Source of the DNA: Leeia speluncae | GTDB lineage: Bacteria > Pseudomonadota > Gammaproteobacteria > Burkholderiales > Leeiaceae | DNA: 64,000 bases | Assembly (NCBI RefSeq): GCF_020564625.1 | Contig: NZ_JAJBZT010000012.1 | Location: forward strand, 1-64,000 | Reading direction: 5' to 3' | Shown here: piece by piece, positions 9,131-15,051 of the stretch | How the letters are laid out: every line of letters starts with the position of its first letter | Position numbering within the stretch: position 1 is the first letter of the stretch | Made by a program: the position numbers and the translations under genes | The notes under the pieces: model-generated | What the model saw: only the letters and a program-made list of their open reading frames with translations | Databases searched by the model: none | Told to the model about the DNA's origin: nothing

Positions 9131-9304
9131 CTATTTTGTTTTGTTAAGCCCTTTGGGATGGTATTTTTCAGGATGAAGTAGGCCGTCAACCAGCCCTCTG
9201 TATGCACCTACAAGGGGGGCGAAATAATCATAAGGGGTTTCTACGGCTGCTTGCTTAAACGCTGGCCAGATAATAGTACGGAATGTAAGGATGAATGATT
9301 TCAC
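9131..9304 (-). CDS. Small hypothetical protein, 57 residues, GTG start
   Basis: This frame was read directly from the minus strand. It starts with GTG at 9304 after an AAAGG-type ribosome site about six bases upstream, and ends with TAG at 9131. The product has an N-terminal hydrophobic stretch (SFILTFRTIIWPAF) and a polar C-terminus ending in a Lys-rich tail. It could be a small peripheral membrane protein. No known family is recognised. It precedes the 89-residue gene in the same direction with a 40-bp gap. The support is ribosome site, spacing and context only. Confidence 0.4.
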   Translation of the reverse strand: MKSFILTFRTIIWPAFKQAAVETPYDYFAPLVGAYRGLVDGLLHPEKYHPKGLNKTK

Positions 9305-9505
9305 TGGCTACCTTTCTCAAAAATGAATCGACTCGAAAATCGTCTCATAAAAGACTCAAATAGCAAGAGCGGTTTGGGCAGTTTTTTGTGTGAAAAATCA
9401 GCCGCGGATGCCGATAGATACTCCTGAGTGGATGGATGTTTGTAAGGACTATTAATGTCTATGGAAGCTAGGGGGACTCACTTTCCCCACATCTCACCAA
9501 TCAAT

Positions 9506-9588
9506 ATCGCGCCACTCTTTATGATTTAATGTGGCGCGATTTACCAAATCGCGCCATAATCGCGCCATGCATATTATAAATGGCGCCA
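9506..9588. promoter_or_regulatory. Cluster of ATCGCGCCA operator-like repeats before the Fic gene
   Basis: The nonamer ATCGCGCCA occurs at 9506-9514, 9548-9556 and 9559-9567, and its exact inverse TGGCGCGAT at 9532-9540. A shorter palindromic TGGCGCCA is at 9581-9588, eight bases before the Fic start. The pair 9532-9556 forms an inverted repeat separated by seven bases. The density just upstream of a gene encoding its own winged-helix DNA-binding domain points to autoregulation. Binding is inferred, not shown. Confidence 0.65.
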
Positions 9589-9595
9589 TATCAAG

Positions 9596-10957
9596 ATGTC
9601 AGATAGCTCCGCATTACTGAACAGCATCAGAGCCTCCGAGAATGGACTAACTTTGTCCGGTCTATTGGAAGCTCATCCCGGAGTAGCAAGACGAACAGCC
9701 CAACGATGGCTTGCAAATCTGGTTGAAAGCGGCAGTGTAAAAGCCCAAGGAGAGGGACGCGCCCGGCGGTATTTTGGGGTCATATCCCAATCTAGTGATT
9801 TTATATCGCATGCGGATTTGGATGGATTCCCAACATTTATTCCGCTGTCTGCTGATAGCCTAGACATCTTGGCCTACATCGATCAGCCTACGGAAGCGCG
9901 AAATCCGGTGGGGTATCAACTCGATTTTCTTGATGCCTATCGTCCCAATGTAACCTGGTATTTGTCAGCTCCGCTGCGCCGCCAATTACACAAAATGGGC
10001 AGTACGACGGATATCGGTGAACCTGCCGGTACATACAGTCGTGCGATTTTGAACCGACTGCTGATTGATCTGTCTTGGGCATCCAGTCATCTGGAGGGGA
10101 ACACTTACTCTCGGCTCGACACACGAGAACTCATTGAGCAGGGTAAAGCTGCTAGTGGCAAGGCGGCCATTGAAACACAGATGATTTTGAATCATAAGAC
10201 GGCAATTGAATTGTTGGTCGAGAACATCAACAGTGCCGAGTTTAACCGCTATACGCTGATGAACTTACATAGTGCCTTGGCAGAAAACTTACTGCCGAAT
10301 CCATCAGATGAGGGGCGAATTCGGCTACATCCTGTAGATATCGGCAAAAGTGCTTATCGACCACTTTCTACGCCACAGCAGATCAATGAGATGCTGGATA
10401 TGCTACTAAATAAAGTTAATCAGATTGAAGATCCGTTTGAACAGTCTTTCTTCACGATGGTGCATCTACCTTACTTACAGCCCTTTGCCGACATCAACAA
10501 ACGAACCTCTCGATTGGCCGCCAATCTACCGCTATTCCATGCGAATCTGTGCCCGCTGACATTTCTGGATGTGCCAGAGCAGGCATATAGCAGAGCTACT
10601 CTCGGTGTTTATGAGATGACGCGTGTGGAGTTGCTTCGCGACCTTTACGTTTGGGCGTATGAGCGCTCGACACAGGAGTATTTAGCCATCAAGCAAAACT
10701 TAGCTGAGCCTGACCCACTTCGGCTGGAATGGCGTGACTTTATCAAGCAGGCGATTCGAGAAATTATTACACGCCCTGAATTAGATCCACTTTCGTGCAT
10801 TCAGCAAAAAGTTGCCGCCAGTATTCCTGAGCCCCAACAGGAAGCCCTACAGGCATTAGTTGTTGAAGAGCTACGAAGGCTACACGAGGGGGTATTGGCT
10901 CGCTATGGTTTACGTCCCTCAGAATATTCTACTTGGAAGACTATCCACATCCATTGA
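9596..10957 (+). CDS. Fic-family protein with N-terminal winged helix and an altered Fic motif
   Basis: The protein has 453 residues. Residues 1-60 form a winged-helix DNA-binding region (LSGLLEAHPGVARRTAQRWL, then GRARRYFG as the wing). SSHLEGN at 163-169 matches the Fic inhibitory motif (S/T)xxxE(G/N). The Fic core at 290-307 reads HLPYLQPFADINKRTSRL. In canonical Fic proteins the motif is HPFxxGNGR with a catalytic His; here that position is Gln295, and Ile300 and Lys302 replace two Gly positions. AMP transfer may therefore be lost or altered, and a regulatory role is possible. The operator-like repeats upstream support autoregulation. There is no clear ribosome site before the ATG. Confidence 0.85.
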   Translation: MSDSSALLNSIRASENGLTLSGLLEAHPGVARRTAQRWLANLVESGSVKAQGEGRARRYFGVISQSSDFISHADLDGFPTFIPLSADSLDILAYIDQPTEARNPVGYQLDFLDAYRPNVTWYLSAPLRRQLHKMGSTTDIGEPAGTYSRAILNRLLIDLSWASSHLEGNTYSRLDTRELIEQGKAASGKAAIETQMILNHKTAIELLVENINSAEFNRYTLMNLHSALAENLLPNPSDEGRIRLHPVDIGKSAYRPLSTPQQINEMLDMLLNKVNQIEDPFEQSFFTMVHLPYLQPFADINKRTSRLAANLPLFHANLCPLTFLDVPEQAYSRATLGVYEMTRVELLRDLYVWAYERSTQEYLAIKQNLAEPDPLRLEWRDFIKQAIREIITRPELDPLSCIQQKVAASIPEPQQEALQALVVEELRRLHEGVLARYGLRPSEYSTWKTIHIH

Positions 10958-11027
10958 CGATTACACTTCCCAGCTGCCAAACCACCTACTCTTGATGCAA
11001 TAGAAATAGCATTACCGTCTTTATAAA

Positions 11028-11234
11028 TTAAGGAAGTAGCATACTCGGATGGCACTGCAAACCTTTCGCAATAAGGTAGAGCATCTCAAGGGTTATCCTT
11101 GCTTGTCCACGCTCAATCTTACCCATGTAGCTTCGATCAACATTACATATCATTGCCAGACCCTCTTGGGTAACACCTTTATCTTTCCTAATTGAACGTA
11201 CCTTTTCTCCAAAAAGCAGAGCAAGATTTTCCAT
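11028..11234 (-). CDS. Small Xre-family HTH regulator (controller-like)
   Basis: The 68-residue protein is essentially one HTH_3 domain: IRKDKGVTQEGLAMICNVD is followed by the recognition segment RSYMGKIERGQARITL. The size and single-domain build match controller proteins of restriction-modification and related toxic loci. It is transcribed divergently from the small protein/helicase pair. Direct repeats of ATGAGGTCT in the shared 125-bp promoter region are plausible binding sites, so it probably times expression of that locus. Confidence 0.85.
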   Translation of the reverse strand: MENLALLFGEKVRSIRKDKGVTQEGLAMICNVDRSYMGKIERGQARITLEMLYLIAKGLQCHPSMLLP

Positions 11235-11271
11235 CTTTTATCATCCATAAAGAAAATTGAAACATCCCTTT

Positions 11272-11334
11272 ATGAGGTCTTAGTGTCCACGGTCTAACTT
11301 GCCCATTATTAAAATGAGGTCTAGAATGCCCATT
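11272..11334 (+). promoter_or_regulatory. Promoter with repeated ATGAGGTCT and GCCCATT elements between xre and helicase locus
   Basis: A rightward sigma-70-like promoter can be read as TTGCCC (11299-11304), a 17-base spacer, and TAGAAT (11322-11327). ATGAGGTCT occurs at 11272-11280 and 11314-11322, the second copy touching the -10 element. GCCCATT occurs at 11301-11307 and 11328-11334, overlapping the -35 and the expected start site. The layout is compatible with repression or activation by the adjacent Xre protein. Confidence 0.5.
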
Positions 11335-11359
11335 TTTCTTCCTTGCTTGCCTTCCTTTC

Positions 11360-11932
11360 ATGTCAGAAAAACCTTTGAAAATCTCTCACCCCCTATACAT
11401 TTTGCTTGTTGAAAAGCAGCTTGATGACTTTTCAATTAAGGACTTAGTTAGATTGATTGAAGAACAGTTTGGGGCAAATTTTTTCGGTGAGCTCAGCTAT
11501 ACCCAGATTTACAACTTGCTATACAACAACATTTATCGTCTGCTGAAAAAGCAGCTGCTCACCAGTTACCACGAAGAATCAAAGGGTACGCGCTTCAAGA
11601 AAACCCTCGTCTTTTCTCAAACGAAATTTAGTTATGATCAATTATCTACCTCAAGTGATAAGGATAGAGAGATAAGCCAGAGACCCCTAACACAGGAAAA
11701 ATTAATTGCAGAGCTCAAGACATCTCTCGGAATGAAGGAGAAGGATCTTCAGACAACGCTGAGTGAAGTAGAAGAGTACAAGCTCATGTTCGCAAAATAC
11801 CCGGGGCTCAAGGAAGCAATCGCTGTGAATTATGAAAATGCTGTCGAGGAAATATCACGCCTTTACGGAAAAATTAAGGCGATAGAGACCGTGCTCAATC
11901 AGATGAAATATGGTGGCAGCGGATGTTGCTAA
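11360..11932 (+). CDS. Uncharacterised 190-residue protein coupled to a helicase
   Basis: No known family is recognised. The N-terminal half (about residues 10-90) could be a winged-helix-like domain, with LVRLIEEQFG, an IYNLLYNNIYRLLKKQLL helix and a basic hairpin (SKGTRFKKTLVF). The C-terminal half (about 110-180) is rich in Lys, Glu and Leu and is probably coiled coil. It ends with GGSGCC. No Shine-Dalgarno sequence precedes the ATG; the leader is pyrimidine-rich. The last 10 bp overlap the start of the helicase gene, implying translational coupling and a shared complex or pathway. A DNA-sensing or adaptor subunit is a guess. Confidence 0.7.
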   Translation: MSEKPLKISHPLYILLVEKQLDDFSIKDLVRLIEEQFGANFFGELSYTQIYNLLYNNIYRLLKKQLLTSYHEESKGTRFKKTLVFSQTKFSYDQLSTSSDKDREISQRPLTQEKLIAELKTSLGMKEKDLQTTLSEVEEYKLMFAKYPGLKEAIAVNYENAVEEISRLYGKIKAIETVLNQMKYGGSGCC

Positions 11933-13314
11933 GAAAGTGGCAATCTACCTGTATTGCCAAGGCGCTGAAACATTATCAATTCAGTCGTCACTTTCTTTGC
12001 TTGGCAACACCCGGAGCGGGCAAAACAACAATGGCGGCAGAACTAGCGTTTGAGTTGTACCGCAACCAACAGATTGACTTCGTTCTCTCCTTTTCTCCCT
12101 CTCTCAATGTTTCCAGCAATATAGCGCAAGTGTTGGAGCGAAGATTCGGCCGTTCCTTTAATGGACAAATTGGTTCTCTTGGTGCCTGTAAAACCTATCA
12201 TGCCTTACTTCGGCTTGATGAACAGTTCTATGAAATTCTTACCAATTATCGCGTATTGGTGATTTTCGATGAAATTCATCACTGTGCAGGAGATAGTGAA
12301 GAAACGGCCAATGCATGGGGACGGAAGATACTAAATCACCTCAGTGAATATGCAACGTTCACACTTGCGCTGACTGGCACTCCTTGGCGGTCAAATCAGC
12401 AGCCAATCACGCTCGCGCAGTATTGCGAACTGACAGGAAAAGTGATCTGTGATTTTGAGTATGGGCTAGCGAAGGCCGTACAGGACAAGGTTTGCAGAAT
12501 CCCAAATATAGTGCTGATAGACAACGAAATGGTGTCATTTCAAAAACAAGGAAAATCTAAAGTAATTTTGGATTCATTATCTGTTCTTCTAGGAAAAGAG
12601 CGGAGCTTATACCGAGGACTACTCCATCATGAAGAAGCGATGCAGTTCATGCTTGGCAGCGCCATTAATCGCCTTCGGAATTTAAGGCTAACAGAACCAT
12701 CAGCAGGTGGATTAATCGTCGCCTCCTCTGTACGGCATGCGAGACGAATTGCTGATGTACTTATTAGTGTATATGGCACTGTCCCTGAACTAGTTACATA
12801 TGAAGAAAATGATGCGCAGGCAAAAATATCAAGGTTTCGCCACAGCACACAGGAATGGATTGTAAGTGTCGGGATGATTAGTGAGGGTACAGATATTCCC
12901 CGTCTTCAAGTTTGCTGTCACTTTAGCACTGTTAAAACAGAGCTTTATTACCGGCAAGTACTAGGGAGAGTCCTTCGACAGACCTCAAAACAATCCCAAA
13001 CGGCGTGGCTATATACGTTTGCCGAGCCCCAACTAGTGAAATATGCCCACCAAATACAAGAAGATCTCCCACAGGGATATGAAATAGTAAGCTATGAGAA
13101 TAAATCACCGCTTAAGAATGAAAATGGTTCCGAACAAGTACCAGACAATCGAATACCTTGGCGTTCTTCACTAACACGCCAAACTAGGATGCCATTCAGA
13201 CATGTGCTATCCAGCGATTGGCAGACGATAGAGCAACGAGAAAGTAGACATCTAGTCAATGTAACAGGGAAATTTCATGAGAAAGTCTTGATCGCTTTTG
13301 AATCTCCATTTTGA
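11923..13314 (+). CDS. DEAD/DEAH-type SF2 helicase (restriction-helicase-like)
   Basis: The protein has 463 residues with both RecA-like halves. Walker A is LATPGAGKTTMAAE (about residues 27-40), motif II is VIFDEIHHC (about 110-118), motif III is ALTGTPWRS, motif V includes ISEGTDIP, and motif VI is YYRQVLGRVLRQ. It resembles the motor part of type I/III restriction enzymes, but no nuclease motif is visible in it. It overlaps the preceding 190-residue gene by 10 bp and is followed 116 bp later by a DEDDh exonuclease, which may supply nuclease activity. The divergent Xre regulator is typical of an immunity locus. Confidence 0.85.
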   Translation: MLLRKWQSTCIAKALKHYQFSRHFLCLATPGAGKTTMAAELAFELYRNQQIDFVLSFSPSLNVSSNIAQVLERRFGRSFNGQIGSLGACKTYHALLRLDEQFYEILTNYRVLVIFDEIHHCAGDSEETANAWGRKILNHLSEYATFTLALTGTPWRSNQQPITLAQYCELTGKVICDFEYGLAKAVQDKVCRIPNIVLIDNEMVSFQKQGKSKVILDSLSVLLGKERSLYRGLLHHEEAMQFMLGSAINRLRNLRLTEPSAGGLIVASSVRHARRIADVLISVYGTVPELVTYEENDAQAKISRFRHSTQEWIVSVGMISEGTDIPRLQVCCHFSTVKTELYYRQVLGRVLRQTSKQSQTAWLYTFAEPQLVKYAHQIQEDLPQGYEIVSYENKSPLKNENGSEQVPDNRIPWRSSLTRQTRMPFRHVLSSDWQTIEQRESRHLVNVTGKFHEKVLIAFESPF

Positions 13315-13430
13315 TCATCATAAGCCCCCCACGATACTATCAAAATCTAACAGCACCTTTAGAAGGCATAAAGTGGAATAAGCTTGTTCAAAGAGTTAAC
13401 ATCTGAAGAATAGATATTTGGTAGCTTTAT

Positions 13431-13922
13431 ATGATCATCTTTCTAGACACTGAATTTACATCATTGAACCAGCCGGAGCTGATCAGCATAGGCATGATCA
13501 GTGATGATGGAAAACACCAGCTTTATCTTGAGGTTAGGGATATCGTCAAAGATAACTGCAGCGAGTTTGTGACAACGGTTGTTATTCCATTGTTGGGTCA
13601 TGGGAAAAAAGTGCTTAAGGCCGATCTTGAAGCGGAGCTATCCGCATGGTTTGAGTCCTTACCAGAAAACATCACCATTGCTTGCGATAGTGATTTCGAC
13701 AAAGATCTCCTCACAAAAATCTTTAACGGTAAGTTACCAAGCAAAGTTACCCATTGGATTGATCTTTACACAATGAAGGCACACCCTGATTATCAAAGAA
13801 CCGTTCTAAAGTATCACGCGATGGCTGGACGTGAGCATCATGCACTACATGATGCAATCGCACACAGACGTGGCTGGTTGGCATGTCATGATGGTAAAGT
13901 CCTGCCAAAGGAACGTACATGA
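13431..13922 (+). CDS. DEDDh-type 3'-5' exonuclease domain protein
   Basis: The 163-residue protein contains the three exonuclease motifs: Exo I FLDTEFTS (Asp6, Glu8), Exo II around ACDSDFDKDLL, and Exo III HHALHDAIAHR, where a His five residues before the Asp marks the DEDDh subgroup. Proteins of this type degrade RNA or DNA from the 3' end with two metal ions. It is alone on its strand after the helicase gene with a 116-bp gap, so it may be part of that locus or an independent cargo gene. The ribosome site is weak. Substrate is unknown. Confidence 0.8.
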   Translation: MIIFLDTEFTSLNQPELISIGMISDDGKHQLYLEVRDIVKDNCSEFVTTVVIPLLGHGKKVLKADLEAELSAWFESLPENITIACDSDFDKDLLTKIFNGKLPSKVTHWIDLYTMKAHPDYQRTVLKYHAMAGREHHALHDAIAHRRGWLACHDGKVLPKERT

Positions 13923-14020
13923 TTATTCAAGTTTCTGCCGCTGGTTTACTTTTATGCCGCTTCAGCTAATAAATAAGTTTGGCTGACCAAGATAAATCAG
14001 TAAAAGCAGGAAATACACCA

Positions 14021-14370
14021 ATGATTCTATTTCACGACTTTGAAGAGGTATTACATCCAGATAAGGTTTATCAGGTTCGCGGCAGGCCTGTGCTACCCGA
14101 TATTACTTTAAGAAAGAAACATCGCGGCCACAGGGCATAGTACGTTTTGGAGAAATTGTAATGGTTGGCCTATTCCGAAGGGTGAAACGTGGTGGGATAA
14201 AGCGACTCGCTATGGACAAATCAAACGTTATGTTGACCACGAAAATGTCAATTATTAGATCGCCATTGATGATCAACCAATAGGATGGTCAGAAGATCAC
14301 CTCACGAGTCGAATCAAGGTAGATGGGCAACGAGGCGTGTCAGATCAGAGACTAATTTCACCTAATATAG
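14021..14370 (+). pseudogene. Decayed HAD-domain protein (Swiss-Army-knife RNA repair HAD type)
   Basis: An ATG at 14021 starts a frame resembling HAD phosphatases of this class (ILFHDFEEVLHPDKVYQV, where the usual LDFDGVLHP motif has lost its Asp residues), but it stops at 14140. A second frame from about 14145 reads TRYGQIKRYVDHENVNY, an in-frame TAG, then IAIDDQPIGWSEDHL and GVSD, which matches the C-terminal half of the same family (the TRYxQI and ALDDxxxGW segments). The middle is deleted and the TAG probably replaced a Trp codon. The gene is non-functional. The right boundary is approximate and touches the antitoxin gene on the other strand. Confidence 0.6.
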
Positions 14371-14604
14371 TTCATCCAGTACTTGAAAGAATTTGGCCTT
14401 CATTTCCTGATGCTTTTGGGCAAGTTCGTTATCCGCTAAAATTCTTTCTGCTTTCTCCATAGCCGCTTGAATAGCAAATTGACTCACCGTCGTTCCGGAA
14501 ATGATTGCTGCTAACTCAATTTTTTCCATGGTCGAACGTGAACCTCTGGCGGAGAGGCGAAAACTGCGCTCCACACCACAATTTTTCAATGCGTTGGCTT
14601 CCAT
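14362..14604 (-). CDS. DUF1778 (TacA-like) antitoxin, orphan
   Basis: The 80-residue protein carries the ribbon-helix-helix-like DUF1778 pattern: FRLSARGSRSTMEKIELAA, then TTVSQFAIQAAMEKAERIL. Such proteins bind operator DNA and neutralise a GNAT-type acetyltransferase toxin usually encoded next to them. The start at 14604 is preferred because AAGGG lies about nine bases before it; a GTG at 14613 is the alternative. No GNAT gene follows: downstream lies only the decayed HAD remnant on the other strand. It is therefore an orphan antitoxin or a remnant of a toxin-antitoxin module. Confidence 0.75.
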   Translation of the reverse strand: MEANALKNCGVERSFRLSARGSRSTMEKIELAAIISGTTVSQFAIQAAMEKAERILADNELAQKHQEMKAKFFQVLDELY

Positions 14605-14830
14605 TTTGAGCACCCTTAAAAGCGATCTTAATAATACTGAAAAGCAATAGGAAAATATTTAGTAGCGATTCTAGCAGTGTAATTAACTACTATACTCTTC
14701 TTAAGCAAGTAATGAGCGCAATGTAAGTCATCCGTAAAAATGAGTGAACATCGGTTACTACACTCACAGATTATCAACCTTAGGGTCTAACCGCTCTATC
14801 GTCAAATAAATTCATCTTGATGATTACCTT

Positions 14831-15043
14831 TCACTCGACGCAAGAGAATAGGTCCGAAGTCCTTATCAACGTCGAGCCTTTCTTACAGTCCTGCAAAGCA
14901 ATTACGTCAGGCGACATATAAGCTTGCTTTAAAATTTTGAGAAGATTCGTGGTAAGTGAATGCACCGTAAGGCTAATGTTCAGCCACAACTGTTGAGCAA
15001 GTTCAAGACAAGCAATCGTTGCTCGCAATTCGAGATCAGTCAC
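14831..15043 (-). CDS. Small hypothetical protein downstream of the ankyrin gene
   Basis: A GTG-started frame of 70 codons begins eight bases after the stop of the large ankyrin gene in the same direction, so it could be translated from the same transcript. The product is predicted to be mostly helical and Leu-rich (TIACLELAQQLWLN, SLTTNLLKILKQAYM). No ribosome site is evident and no family is recognised. It may be a real small partner or a chance frame. Confidence 0.35.
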   Translation of the reverse strand: MTDLELRATIACLELAQQLWLNISLTVHSLTTNLLKILKQAYMSPDVIALQDCKKGSTLIRTSDLFSCVE

Positions 15044-15051
15044 TAGTATAT

